A stretch of 64,000 bases of DNA from the NCBI RefSeq assembly GCF_022919715.1, contig NZ_CP095042.1, positions 1,488,001 through 1,552,000 of the forward strand, read 5' to 3'. Within the stretch, counting starts at the first letter, position 1. The number at the start of each line of letters is the position of its first letter. The notes beneath the pieces were generated by a model, which was not told the origin of the DNA, did no database searches, and was given only the letters and a program-made list of their open reading frames with translations. Both the position numbers and the translations under genes were made by a program. Of the stretch, positions 1 through 8,357 are shown piece by piece. This DNA comes from Agromyces sp. H17E-10. GTDB lineage: Bacteria; Actinomycetota; Actinomycetes; Actinomycetales; Microbacteriaceae.

Positions 1-663
1 GAGCGGATGCACCCGAGCCCCGAACTGCATGAGGGGTGCGACCGCCTCGCGCCCGATCTTCGAGAGCTGGAACTCGAGCCAGGGACTGTTGAGCACGATC
101 GCCGACGCGACGCCCCGGTGGCGCGCGGCCCAGAGTGACAGCGTCAGCCCTCCGGTCGAGTGGCCCATGACGAGGAGGTGTCGGCCCGTGGCATCCCCGG
201 CGCCCCCGTCGCCCGCTGAGCCTGTCGAAGCGGAGGGGTCGTGCCCCATCGCCGCGAGCGCGGCCGCGATGTCGGCGTCGTAGGAGGCCAGGTCGGTGAC
301 GAGGCCGGGCGTCTGGCCGGGGCGCAGGCTGCGGCCGTACTTGCGCAGGTCGAGCGCGAAGAAGCGCGCGCCGAGGCCCGACCAGAACTCGGCGAGCTCG
401 GGGTTGAAGAAGTAGTCGCTCCAGCCGTGCACGTACAGCACATCGATTCGGGATGCCTCGGGCCTGCGCCACCGCCACCGCCACGCCGGCCGGTGCCTGA
501 CGAGGGTCGCGACGACCTCGCCCTCGGCATCATCGCCGAGCGGCAGCGTCAGTTGTTCGAAACCCGGGCCGAGGATGTCGGGTCGCCAGGAGGCGTCTCG
601 TTCGCCGGGCTCGTCGGCGGACGCGTCGGCGAGTTTCGAATCGGCGGGTGTCGGCTCGGCCAC
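1..663 (-). CDS. alpha/beta hydrolase, 3' end outside window
   Basis: Only the first 221 codons are in the window; the C-terminus lies beyond base 1. I chose the GTG at 663 because a purine-rich GGGGAGGGGGAG stretch sits just upstream and an in-frame TGA lies further upstream. The reading frame shows the pattern of an alpha/beta-hydrolase (serine aminopeptidase/lysophospholipase-like) fold: an HGWSDYFFNPE segment typical of the oxyanion HG region, then GHSTGG, the nucleophile elbow with the presumed catalytic Ser. The acid and His of the triad would be in the missing part. A short palindrome is read in frame at about residues 144-150, just before the elbow. It is separated by 73 bp from the Tad operon on the same strand and is probably not part of the pilus system. 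The substrate cannot be told. Confidence 0.8.
   Translation of the reverse strand, partial: MAEPTPADSKLADASADEPGERDASWRPDILGPGFEQLTLPLGDDAEGEVVATLVRHRPAWRWRWRRPEASRIDVLYVHGWSDYFFNPELAEFWSGLGARFFALDLRKYGRSLRPGQTPGLVTDLASYDADIAAALAAMGHDPSASTGSAGDGGAGDATGRHLLVMGHSTGGLTLSLWAARHRGVASAIVLNSPWLEFQLSKIGREAVAPLMQFGARVHPL
214..232. repeat. short GAGCCTGTCGAAG repeat inside hydrolase gene
   Basis: The sequence CGCTGAGCCTGTCGAAGCG looks like a short dispersed extragenic-type palindrome. Here it is translated in frame as a Ser/Ala/Gly-rich stretch in a loop before the GHSTGG elbow. Only one copy is seen in the window, so its repeat status rests on resemblance to elements I know from other GC-rich genomes. 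Confidence 0.35.
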
Positions 664-736
664 GGCTCCCCCTCCCCTGGGCGGCGGTGTCGGGGTCAGC
701 CTATCGAGGTGTCAGTTGCCGACTCGATTGCCGCAG

Positions 737-1612
737 TCAGTAGCCGCCGAAAGTCTTCACCATCCCGACCACCGCAGGGAAGAGCAGCACGATGAAGAGC
801 ACCGGAAGGATTGTGAAGACGAGCGGGAACACGACCTTGATCGGAACCTTCATCGCCGATTCTTCAGCCCGCTGCCGACGTTTGACACGCATCTCACCGG
901 ATTGGACGCGGAGCACGTCAGCGATCGCGATGCCATAGCGATCAGCTTGCTGGATCGCACGCACGAATCGCTTGAGGTCAGCGCAATCGGTTCGCGCGAG
1001 GAGCGCGTCATACGAGTCATAGCGCGAGCGCCCGATGGACATGTCTTGGAGCGTTCGGATGAGTTCCTCGGACAGCGGGCCGCTTCCGCCACGGGCGGCC
1101 TTGGCCATCGCAGCTTCGAAACCAAGGCCCGCCTCGACCGCGATGGTCATCTGGTCGAGGGTGTCGGGTAGCGCGAGGAGGATCGCCTTCTGACGGTCGT
1201 CTGCTCTGCTCGAGAGCATGACATCGGGCGCGATGATGATCAGCAGGCCGAACAACAGGCCGGCGACGATCGGCAGCACACCCTTGGCCAAGATCAAGGT
1301 GAGCACGACGATGAGCAGTCCGATGGCGCCAACGACGATTCGGAGGGTCAGGAATCCACCGACGGTCCACTGATTCGTTCGACCGGCGTAGATGATCTTC
1401 CGCTGGATCCAGCCGGTATAGCCAGTCGGCATCACAGCGACGAGGGTCTGCGCAAAGGTCCGTCGCTCGACGCGCAGGCGCTCCTGCTCAGACGCCGGTG
1501 AGACGACGGCTCGCACATCGGCATTCGACGGAATCGCCGACACGAGCAGGAAGACGAAGAGACCGATCCCAACCGCGACAGCGGCGATGGAGAGAATCAT
1601 GACGAGGTTCAT
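737..1612 (-). CDS. tadC: Tad pilus inner-membrane platform protein TadC
   Basis: A 291-residue type II secretion F-domain protein (T2SSF, TadC branch) expected to form the membrane platform of the Tad/Flp pilus together with TadB. The N-terminus starts with a membrane segment (MNLVMILSIAAVAVG). A pair of hydrophobic helices follows at about 90-150, then the F-domain core (LPDTLDQMTIAVEAGLGFE), and a C-terminal membrane hairpin ends in VVGMVKTFGGY. The open frame extends upstream to 1702, but the ATG at 1612 gives a normal membrane start and lies 8 bp after the tadB stop. It is the last gene of the pilus operon. Confidence 0.9.
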   Translation of the reverse strand: MNLVMILSIAAVAVGIGLFVFLLVSAIPSNADVRAVVSPASEQERLRVERRTFAQTLVAVMPTGYTGWIQRKIIYAGRTNQWTVGGFLTLRIVVGAIGLLIVVLTLILAKGVLPIVAGLLFGLLIIIAPDVMLSSRADDRQKAILLALPDTLDQMTIAVEAGLGFEAAMAKAARGGSGPLSEELIRTLQDMSIGRSRYDSYDALLARTDCADLKRFVRAIQQADRYGIAIADVLRVQSGEMRVKRRQRAEESAMKVPIKVVFPLVFTILPVLFIVLLFPAVVGMVKTFGGY

Positions 1613-1620
1613 GCGCGCTC

Positions 1621-2574
1621 CTAGAACTTCACCCTGACGGCAGCGATCATCCAGACGATGCCGATGATCATCAGGAGGATCGCGACGAACATCGCCGCCC
1701 ATCCAATCGGGGTTTCAACGAATGGCGCAAGGTACTCAGGGCGAAGAACGATTACCCCGAGCACGACGACGATCGGCAGCAGGATCAGGATCGTCGCCGA
1801 CAGTCGCCCCTCCGCACTTAGCGCCTTCACCTGACGCCGGATCTGATTACGCTCCCGAATCGTCGCGGCGGTGCGCTGCAACGTCTCACTCAAGTTGCCG
1901 CCGGTCTCCCGGTTGATTTGAATCGCTTGCGCAGCCCAAGTGAAGTCATCGGACTTCATCCGATCAGCTGTCCCCGACAGCGCGTCACCGAGATCACGGC
2001 CGATGCGGGTCTCGTTGACGATGCGAGCGAACTCCTCGGACGTCGGAGGATCGGCGTGCTGTGCCACGGAGTCGATCGACTGCATCAGACCATGGCCAGC
2101 GCGAAGGTTGCCCGATACCAACTGCAGCGTGTCGTCGAGCTGATCACCGAACTTCGATCGACGCGACTCGGTTCGGCTCGACAGGAACAGAGAAACGAGC
2201 AACGGCCCGAGCGCCGCGAAGAGCGCACCGAGGATCACCGACCAGAATGAACCGAAGCCGATCACGACACCGAGAAGCCCAAGTACCGCGGACACCGCAA
2301 TCACGACGATGAGGAACGCCGACGGCTCGGACTTGATGCCCGCCAGTTCTAGCCGCTCCTCACCGAACAGGCGGTGTTCACGTCTCCCAGAGACTGATTC
2401 GATCGTCGCCACCGCGCGATCGGTCGCCTTGCTGAGCGCCGATACGTGCTCTTCACCGGGTGCGATCCGGCGCTCGATCGCGACGCGTCGCGGCGGCGGC
2501 GCGACAACGAGGAAGACGATCGCGAAGAGCGCGAGCGCACCGAAGATAATGCCGAATGCGAGCAGGACATTCAT
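1621..2574 (-). CDS. tadB: Tad pilus inner-membrane platform protein TadB
   Basis: A 317-residue T2SSF-domain membrane protein. It has an N-terminal membrane helix, a hydrophobic pair around residues 90-130, the cytoplasmic F domain (QLDDTLQLVSGNLRAGHGLM ... GRDLGDALSGTADRMKSDD), and two C-terminal membrane segments (SATILILLPIVVVLGVIVL and the final helix). TadB and TadC are known to form the assembly platform driven by the TadA ATPase. The start ATG overlaps the tadA stop codon (ATGA, bases 2571-2574), which implies translational coupling. Confidence 0.9.
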   Translation of the reverse strand: MNVLLAFGIIFGALALFAIVFLVVAPPPRRVAIERRIAPGEEHVSALSKATDRAVATIESVSGRREHRLFGEERLELAGIKSEPSAFLIVVIAVSAVLGLLGVVIGFGSFWSVILGALFAALGPLLVSLFLSSRTESRRSKFGDQLDDTLQLVSGNLRAGHGLMQSIDSVAQHADPPTSEEFARIVNETRIGRDLGDALSGTADRMKSDDFTWAAQAIQINRETGGNLSETLQRTAATIRERNQIRRQVKALSAEGRLSATILILLPIVVVLGVIVLRPEYLAPFVETPIGWAAMFVAILLMIIGIVWMIAAVRVKF

Positions 2575-4082
2575 CGGATCTCCCCGAGCAAGGTACTCGA
2601 GCGCGGCTGGAACTGGAAGACGCTGACGGGAACTTCGATGCCCGCCTCTGTGAACCGCTCCACGAAGCGGGGGCGCACTCCGGTAGGTTCTGCGTGGCCG
2701 AGATACCGACCGGTGCTATCCATTCCGGCGGCGTAGTCGAATGAGAAGACGTCCTGCATCGTGATGACTTCGCCTTCCATGCCGTGAACCTCGGTGATGC
2801 TCACCACACGGCGGGTTCCATCGCGAAGACGACCGATCTGCACGATCACATCGATGGCCGACGCGATCTGCTCGCGGATCGCGCGGAGTGGCAGGTCCAT
2901 ACCTGCCATCAGTACAAGCGTCTCCAGGCGAGCAAGCGCATCACGCGGCGAGTTCGCGTGAATGGTCGAGATCGAGCCCTCGTGGCCGGTGTTCATGGCC
3001 TGGAGCATGTCAAGCGACTCGCCCCCACGCACCTCGCCCACAACGATGCGGTCGGGCCGCATGCGCAGCGAGTTGCGTACCAGATCGCGAATCGTGATTT
3101 CGCCCCGGCCCTCGATGTTCGCGGGGCGCGACTCGAGTCGGACGACATGCTCCTGCTGGAGCTGCAATTCGACGGCATCTTCGATCGTGATGATGCGCTC
3201 ATTATTTGGAATGAACGCCGAGAGCACGTTGAGCAGGGTGGTCTTACCGGTGCCGGTACCGCCCGAAACCAAGATGTTCAGCTTCGCTCTGACCGATGCG
3301 TCGAGGACAGTTGCGATCTCACGATTTATCGTTTCGAACCGCACGAGGTCGTCGACAGTGTATGGCGTCTTTGAGAACTTACGAATGGTGAGCGACGATC
3401 CATCCACCGCTAGTGGTGGAATGACAGCGTTGACGCGAGAGCCATCTTCGAGTCGGGCGTCGACGAGCGGCGATGCTTCGTCGATGCGCCGGCCGACACG
3501 CGACACGATGCGCTCGATCACGCGGCGAAGATGGGCCTCGCTGGAGAAGCGGCTGTGCGACTCGAATAGACGACCATTGCGCTCAACATAGATCTGGTCG
3601 AATCGGTTCACCATGATTTCTGTGACCGACTCGTCATCGAGCAGTGCCTCGAGGGGGCCGAATCCGAGCACATCTGCGCCGATGTCGGCGATCAAGCGGT
3701 TGCGCTCGACCGCCGTCAGCGCGACCTGTTCGGATTCGATGATGCGCCCAAGTTCATCGCGGGCGATCGAGTGGAGCTGCTCCTCCGACAGATTGGGATC
3801 GTTGAGACGGCCACCGATCCGTCGGAACAACTCGTCGGCCGAGCGTTCCTTGAGCTCTGCGAAGGGATCGACGGCCGCGGCGGTCATCAGGTGCGGACTT
3901 GCGAGTGCTTCCCAGGTCGATGTGTGCACGGGCTCGTTCTCGTCAGCCCGAGCGCTTGCCTCGGATGTCGGCGGAACGACAGGTGCGGCATCGGTCGTCT
4001 CCGAGGAGTTGGGCTGCGACGGTGCGGCTTCGTCGCTCTCGGTGGGGCTGTTGCGTGCCCTCAGTCGGTCACTCAGGCTCAT
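2571..4082 (-). CDS. tadA: Tad pilus assembly ATPase TadA/CpaF
   Basis: A 503-residue secretion ATPase of the TadA/CpaF family that powers pilin polymerisation at the cytoplasmic face. The first ~70 residues are an acidic, low-complexity tail. The N-terminal domain covers about 80-250, followed by the P-loop GGTGTGKTT at 274-282, then ITIEDAVELQL (Asp box), RPDRIVVGEVRGGES (Walker B) and HEGSISTIHANSP (His box). The frame is open to 4355; the ATG at 4082 is preferred because it follows AGAAAGGCG and gives the usual family length. The gene overlaps cpaE by 14 bp upstream and tadB by 4 bp downstream. Confidence 0.93.
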   Translation of the reverse strand: MSLSDRLRARNSPTESDEAAPSQPNSSETTDAAPVVPPTSEASARADENEPVHTSTWEALASPHLMTAAAVDPFAELKERSADELFRRIGGRLNDPNLSEEQLHSIARDELGRIIESEQVALTAVERNRLIADIGADVLGFGPLEALLDDESVTEIMVNRFDQIYVERNGRLFESHSRFSSEAHLRRVIERIVSRVGRRIDEASPLVDARLEDGSRVNAVIPPLAVDGSSLTIRKFSKTPYTVDDLVRFETINREIATVLDASVRAKLNILVSGGTGTGKTTLLNVLSAFIPNNERIITIEDAVELQLQQEHVVRLESRPANIEGRGEITIRDLVRNSLRMRPDRIVVGEVRGGESLDMLQAMNTGHEGSISTIHANSPRDALARLETLVLMAGMDLPLRAIREQIASAIDVIVQIGRLRDGTRRVVSITEVHGMEGEVITMQDVFSFDYAAGMDSTGRYLGHAEPTGVRPRFVERFTEAGIEVPVSVFQFQPRSSTLLGEIR

Positions 4083-5400
4083 CTTGTCGCGCCTTTCTGT
4101 GGATCCGTCGACGAGTTGGGACGGCGGCGGGATCGACCCGTTGTACGAGGGCACGGACCGCTTTGGCAGCACTATCGCGCGGATCGTGGTGGATGAGTGG
4201 AGCACCGGCGTTGGCAGCGAGCAACACGCCCTGCGATCTTGGCACGACGACGTCGGCCTCCGCCCCGATGATCGCTGTTGCATCGGCGGGGATGAGCCCG
4301 GTGTTTTTCTCGACGTTGTTGAGCACGATGTGGCGGTTGCGCGGAATGAGTCCAAGCTCCGTCAACAGCTGGAACTCCGTCCTCAACGCACGAAGGCTGG
4401 CGACGGTAAGTGAGCTCACGAAGACACCGTCAGTGGCATGTTCGAGTGCGGTGATCGTATGCTCACCGAGGCCCGGCGTCGTATCGACGATGACGTATCG
4501 GAACATTTTCGCGAGCTGATCGATAAGCCGGCCAAGACTCGCAGCATCGATGTCATCGGCGAACTCCGGCGACAACGGGGCGGGCACGACGAAGAAGTCG
4601 TCCGAGTGACGTACGAGCTGAGTCTTGATCTGCACCTCGTCGTCGGCCGCTCGCACGAAGTCCGCGAGATCGCGAGTCGGCTGAAGATCCAGGACGTTCG
4701 CGACATCTCCGAATTGGAGATCGGCATCGACGATCACAACGGAGTTTGGCGCGACCTCAGCGAGTCCCACTGCGAGATTGACCGCCATGGTCGTCTTGCC
4801 TTGCCCACCCTTCGGCGCCGCGACGGTGATGACCTCACTTCGGACCGCAGGATCCATGGGCGGAAGAACCCACGCCTCAACGGCGGAGGACTCATCGGCC
4901 ACTTCCGCATCGAGGGCGTCCTCCCCGTCGGTCGCATCATCATCCGCCGCAAGTTCGACGAATGTGAGCGTTGACGCCTCCTCGACCCCGCTCGCGATGG
5001 CATCACCGGAATACGGCTGTGCCCTGCCGGCTGTCACAAGCCAGGCGTCGAGCCGTTCGACCAGATCGAGCGTCGTAGTATCGGTCGCTTCCGGACTCAG
5101 CACCGCTTGGATGTCCATCGCGTCCACCCAGTCCTCGAGGTCGGAGCGCTGCTCTCGCACGACAATGATTCCAAGTCCGGCGTTCTTCTCCCGAAGCGCA
5201 GCGGCTATCGACCGCGATTCGTCGAAACTCAACAGCGGTCCGAGCAGCGCGACGGCTGGATCGTCTTGCACCTGGCCGACCACCTCCGTAGTGCCGAACG
5301 CCAAGTACTCGCCAGGAACCGTCTGCAGGCGCGCACCGAGGAGGCGGCGAAGGCGATTCTCATACTCCGCGCTGCGACTGACGAGCAGGTAGCGGGTCAC
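4069..5400 (-). CDS. cpaE: CpaE/TadZ-like MinD/ParA ATPase with degenerate receiver domain
   Basis: A 443-residue protein that probably positions the pilus machine, as TadZ/CpaE does. Residues 1-120 look like a response-regulator receiver fold, but where the phospho-acceptor Asp is expected the sequence reads VALLGPLLS, so it is probably an atypical, non-phosphorylated receiver. An acidic linker (about 125-180) leads to a MinD/ParA ATPase with deviant Walker A KGGQGKTT at 197-204, VVIVDADLQFGD (A') and YVIVDTTPGLGEH (Walker B). The GTG start at 5400 overlaps the cpaB stop (GTGA, 5397-5400). The tail is basic (RRRIHRKARQ), possibly a membrane or partner contact. Confidence 0.88.
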   Translation of the reverse strand: MTRYLLVSRSAEYENRLRRLLGARLQTVPGEYLAFGTTEVVGQVQDDPAVALLGPLLSFDESRSIAAALREKNAGLGIIVVREQRSDLEDWVDAMDIQAVLSPEATDTTTLDLVERLDAWLVTAGRAQPYSGDAIASGVEEASTLTFVELAADDDATDGEDALDAEVADESSAVEAWVLPPMDPAVRSEVITVAAPKGGQGKTTMAVNLAVGLAEVAPNSVVIVDADLQFGDVANVLDLQPTRDLADFVRAADDEVQIKTQLVRHSDDFFVVPAPLSPEFADDIDAASLGRLIDQLAKMFRYVIVDTTPGLGEHTITALEHATDGVFVSSLTVASLRALRTEFQLLTELGLIPRNRHIVLNNVEKNTGLIPADATAIIGAEADVVVPRSQGVLLAANAGAPLIHHDPRDSAAKAVRALVQRVDPAAVPTRRRIHRKARQDEPE

Positions 5401-6140
5401 TGGAAGATGTTCTCTCCGCTGCGCTGAGTGGATCCGGTCTGCGTCGCGGTCTCGGGCTCAAGCGTCAGCCAGATGCCACCGAACCCATCCTCCTGCTGCT
5501 CAGCTCCGTACACGATCTTCTCGACCTGCGGAGTCGTTGCCGCGAAGGTGACCATGAACGCATCCACTTGGGTAGTGGTGTCTTCATTCGAAGTCTGAAT
5601 CGTTCGACCAGGCGTCACCTTCGTAACCAGAACTCGATGGAAGGCGAATTGAGTCAGCGCAAGCTGCTCGTTGTTGGCTCGCGAGGCCGTGTTGCTGGAG
5701 TAGACGAGCCCGACATAGTCGCCTGGCTTCACTTCTCCACCGACTGCGCGCGCAACCGGCAGTGTGACCGTGACCTCTTGCATGCCTTCGGGGACCGCCA
5801 CAGTTCCGGCGGCGGCGTCCTGCGGGTCTGCGAAGCGCCCTTCGCGCAAGATGTCGCCAGTGAGGAGTTCCGTCGTCGCAACCAATCCGTTGAGATCATC
5901 AAGCGCCTCAACCGCATCCTCCGGCATCGCCGACTTTGATACCCGGCTCACTGTCACGAAATCGTCGATCGTCTCGCCGGGGGTCCCGATCGGAACATCC
6001 TTGGCAACTACATATGCGTCGACGAATTCAGCGTTCGCCGTCGCTCGCGCATCGGCACTGCGGGCGTACAGATAGAGGGCGAACCCGCCTGCAACGGCGA
6101 GCAAAACTGCGAGGATAGCGCCGATAATTCGGGTCTTCAC
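5397..6140 (-). CDS. cpaB: CpaB/RcpC-like SAF-domain pilus assembly protein
   Basis: A 247-residue membrane-anchored protein: a signal-anchor at residues 5-25 (GAILAVLLAVAGGFALYLYA), then a SAF-type domain (VVAKDVPIGTPGETIDDFV ... MQEVTVTLPVARAVGGEVKPGDYVGLVY) as in CpaB/RcpC. The SAF fold is related to peptidoglycan/glycan-binding and antifreeze folds; in Tad systems the protein is thought to help pilus exit through the wall. The start is GTG (6140) with only a weak AAAGCGGA upstream. It lies 55 bp after the tadG-like gene and is coupled to cpaE by a GTGA overlap. Confidence 0.85.
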   Translation of the reverse strand: MKTRIIGAILAVLLAVAGGFALYLYARSADARATANAEFVDAYVVAKDVPIGTPGETIDDFVTVSRVSKSAMPEDAVEALDDLNGLVATTELLTGDILREGRFADPQDAAAGTVAVPEGMQEVTVTLPVARAVGGEVKPGDYVGLVYSSNTASRANNEQLALTQFAFHRVLVTKVTPGRTIQTSNEDTTTQVDAFMVTFAATTPQVEKIVYGAEQQEDGFGGIWLTLEPETATQTGSTQRSGENIFQ

Positions 6141-6195
6141 GATGTCCGCTTTCTTGTAGGGCTCCGGGACACGGCCGGGAGATATCGCGTAACTG

Positions 6196-7236
6196 CTAGT
6201 TCGTCAGGTCGGCGAGTTCATCCGGGGTGATGATCATTCGTACGACGCTGAGACCCTCGGGATCGCCATCCCCGAGTTCGAATGCCTCGTCCACGGACAC
6301 GTACTTGACGAAGTACCCCTGGAGTCCGCGGCAGGAGCCGGTGCATCGAGGCGCGCCAGAATCGACGTACGCGCTGCTGCCGCTCAGCTTGAAACCAGTG
6401 AGCACGAAGGCGGCGAACTTGGCAATCCGCAAACAGACCGTTCCGCCGCTTGCGATGTTGGCCTCAGAACACGTCGAGTTGACCTTCTTGTATGAGTCGT
6501 AGATCGGTATCAGCACCGTGGTGCCGCGAAGTGGTGCAATGTCGGTGTCTGCGTCACACCCACTCTTCGAGAGGTTGTTACCGCGATCGCCCTTGTGCCA
6601 AACGGCACCGCCGGAGACATCAAGATTCGCGATGCAGTCGGCGGCGTCGAGCCAGCCGAACCCACCAGGCGCGTAGGTTTCGTCACACCCCGCTCGAGCG
6701 GTCGTGTTGTATTGCACGAGGATTTTCGATGGCGGCGCGGTGGGATCGAGCGGTGGATATTGATCGAACTCGCAGACGCCAATCGCCAAGGGCAACGTCG
6801 AGCCTGCGACAGGCTGGCCCCACTCGGCTGAACCCGACGCAGTAACAACGCTCGAATCTGCTCCCAGGAGCTGTGCTAGGACGTGGTCGACGTCAGTTGC
6901 AGCAGTTACAGTCACCGTGTTGTCGGCGTAGTTGATGTTCGGCGTATTGGCGGCCGGATCGCGGACAATCGCCGCGTTCTCGTCGACATACCGCTGAGCT
7001 GTGGTCCCGGCGGTCCCCCCGCAATTCGACTCATTGTTGGCACACGCGGCAGCAACTGCGAGAGCTGCAGCGTCGACGCCATTCTGCAGCTGCGCGCGCT
7101 CCGCATAGAGCGCCCCGACATCGATAGCGATCGCGCCTGCTCCGAGCAGCGGCACGAGCGCGAGTGCGAAGACCACCGCGGAAGCCCCGCGATCACGCTT
7201 GAACGAATCGTGGAACCGACGCATTATCCCCCACAT
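6196..7236 (-). CDS. tadG: TadG-like pseudopilin/minor pilus protein (Tad_N)
   Basis: A 346-residue secreted or membrane-tethered protein with an N-terminal pilin-like helix preceded by DRGASAVVFALALVP, matching the Tad_N (TadE/G-like) domain. The usual Glu at +5 is Val here, so prepilin peptidase may not process it as a pilin. The remainder is an extracellular domain rich in Ala/Asp/Cys with several Cys pairs (for example CANNESNCGG and CTGSCRGL), suggesting disulfides. Two starts are possible: ATG 7236, preceded by GGGAGAGG, and ATG 7224, which overlaps the tadE stop as TAATG. Both give the same domain. It lacks a recognisable von Willebrand domain. Confidence 0.82.
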   Translation of the reverse strand: MWGIMRRFHDSFKRDRGASAVVFALALVPLLGAGAIAIDVGALYAERAQLQNGVDAAALAVAAACANNESNCGGTAGTTAQRYVDENAAIVRDPAANTPNINYADNTVTVTAATDVDHVLAQLLGADSSVVTASGSAEWGQPVAGSTLPLAIGVCEFDQYPPLDPTAPPSKILVQYNTTARAGCDETYAPGGFGWLDAADCIANLDVSGGAVWHKGDRGNNLSKSGCDADTDIAPLRGTTVLIPIYDSYKKVNSTCSEANIASGGTVCLRIAKFAAFVLTGFKLSGSSAYVDSGAPRCTGSCRGLQGYFVKYVSVDEAFELGDGDPEGLSVVRMIITPDELADLTN

Positions 7237-7622
7237 GGCGTCACGCCTCTCCCGGTCAATGTGATGCTCGGAAACCCTGGGACGAGGGATTCAATCCCAG
7301 TGAGAGTGGTCATGGGAAGGCTCAACGCGACTTCCGCGTCTCCCCCGCTGCCGCTCGTCGGGCAGACCTGCACGACGCTAATGGTCGGAGTGCCACCCAA
7401 CGTGCTCGCTGCCGATGCGGCAGCCGCCGTTGCCTCCCCAGAGTCCTTCGTAATGGCGAGGACGCGCGCACCTTCTCGGGCGGCATTCGTCACCGTGAGC
7501 TGCTGGTTGAAGACGTAGCCGAACTCGATAATGCCCAGCAGCAGAACGAGGAGCGGAATAAGAATCAGCGCGAACTCCACAGCCGCCGCACCACGTTCGC
7601 AGTCGCGTTGTCGATTCATCAT
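7224..7622 (-). CDS. tadE: TadE-family minor pilin
   Basis: About 132 residues if the ATG at 7622 is used (a second ATG follows directly at 7619; the frame is open to 7670, but that would delay the pilin motif). The N-terminus has a canonical prepilin site, CERG/AAAVEFAL with Glu at +5, then a hydrophobic helix (ILIPLLVLLLGIIEFGYV) and the TadE signature NQQLTVTNAAREGARVLA. It is probably a minor pilin of the Tad pilus, cleaved by the TadV peptidase encoded at 9098-9763. It is followed directly by the tadG-like gene (TAATG junction). Confidence 0.87.
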   Translation of the reverse strand: MMNRQRDCERGAAAVEFALILIPLLVLLLGIIEFGYVFNQQLTVTNAAREGARVLAITKDSGEATAAAASAASTLGGTPTISVVQVCPTSGSGGDAEVALSLPMTTLTGIESLVPGFPSITLTGRGVTPCGG

Positions 7623-7634
7623 GGGAGCCACCGA

Positions 7635-7663
7635 GGCGGACGGTGCCATTGGCACCGCCCGCC
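7635..7663 (-). terminator. strong hairpin between flp and tadE
   Basis: Thirteen-base arms (GGCGGACGGTGCC / GGCACCGCCCGCC on the plus strand) pair with one mismatch around a 3-base loop, 22 bp after the flp stop. No U-tract follows on the minus strand. It is therefore likelier to be a 3' stabiliser, processing point or partial attenuator than a full terminator, allowing flp transcript to exceed that of the assembly genes. Confidence 0.6.
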
Positions 7664-7685
7664 CACGCAACTGGATTCGAACCGG

Positions 7686-7865
7686 TTACAGGTTGGATGC
7701 GACGTCGTTGAACATGCCGTTCAGTGCCAGCGCGAGTGCGCCGAGGCCGACGACGATGCCGAGAGCGACAATCGCGATGATGAGCCCGTACTCGGCGGCG
7801 TTGCCGTCTTCTTCGGTGCGGAGCGAGTTGAGACGCGCCTGGAGCGCCGCGTATGCCTTCAGCAT
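7686..7865 (-). CDS. flp: Flp major pilin
   Basis: A 59-residue type IVb pilin: a short basic leader (MLKAYAALQARLNSLRTEEDG), then NAAEYGLIIAIVALGIVVG, the Flp EYGLI motif and single hydrophobic helix, and a short tail (NGMFNDVASNL). The start ATG 7865 follows GAAGGA with good spacing. The open frame runs 20 codons further upstream but lacks support. Flp subunits polymerise into the Tad pilus after cleavage by TadV. The Gly before the helix sits one residue closer to Glu-Tyr than the usual G/XXXXEY, so cleavage may be shifted. It heads the operon; its upstream region holds the GGGGTACA dyads. Confidence 0.93.
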   Translation of the reverse strand: MLKAYAALQARLNSLRTEEDGNAAEYGLIIAIVALGIVVGLGALALALNGMFNDVASNL

Positions 7866-8357
7866 GATCAAATTCCTTCGGGTATGGATTACACTCACCA
7901 CCCCGAAGGATGGCTGGTCCCACATGCGGGTACATGCGGTGGAATGAAGTTATCCAGCGGATTCAGGGGGACCTAGGCCCCACTTTGGGGGAGGCATCCC
8001 CGCACCCACGCAATGATCCGCACAGATCCGCGTGTTTTCGCGCAAGATGTCAGACTGTGCCCCCCGGTCTGGGGGTTCATCGGGGTACAAATATGGGGTA
8101 CAGGCGTACCCGTTGTTCGGGGTACATCTGTACCCCGATGCGGCTTGGTTGGCCGATGTCGAATCGAGTTGCCCACCCCCTACATTGGGGAGTACCCCAG
8201 ATCGCGACATTCGGGGGACACTCGTCGACAGGGTGCTCCGGTTCCTTGGCAGGGCGTGGACCACCTCGGAGTTGCTCTCGTGGGTTGATGCAGCCGGCCG
8301 CGATCCCCTCGGGTCCAACTTCCTTGACTCCCACCGGCCCGCTGGCATGATGATGCG
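7866..8357. promoter_or_regulatory. divergent regulatory region flp / NYN gene
   Basis: This 492-bp gap between divergent flp and the NYN-domain gene holds no convincing ORF. It is rich in GGGG/CCCC-flanked dyads: GCGGGTACATGCGG near 7927, a near-palindrome GGGGACCTAGGCCCC at about 7968-7982, GGGGTACA at 8082, 8095 and 8119, and TGGGGAGTACCCCA at about 8186-8199. The arrangement suggests a multi-site operator for a dimeric regulator controlling the pilus operon and possibly the NYN gene. No regulator gene lies next to it. Confidence 0.6.
8082..8136. promoter_or_regulatory. cluster of GGGGTACA operator-like dyads
   Basis: Three copies of GGGGTACA start at 8082, 8095 and 8119. The last forms a perfect inverted repeat, GGGGTACATCTGTACCCC (8119-8136; 8-bp arms, 2-bp spacer). 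The middle one forms an imperfect dyad (8095-8112, GGGGTACA-GG-CGTACCCG). Starts are 13 and 24 bp apart. The same octamer extended to GGGGTACAGG recurs upstream of two other surface-protein genes (11657 and 34339). Confidence 0.65.

Noticed and set aside
7655..7695. tRNA-like GGTTCGAATCC on the minus strand after flp (possible attB or tRNA remnant)
   Set aside because: Only a T-loop-like motif is present, its stem has a mismatch, and no D or anticodon arm is found upstream, which is flp coding sequence.
7950..8348. Minus-strand 132-codon frame in the flp upstream region
   Set aside because: No ribosome binding site, no recognisable domain, and it spans the dyad cluster.
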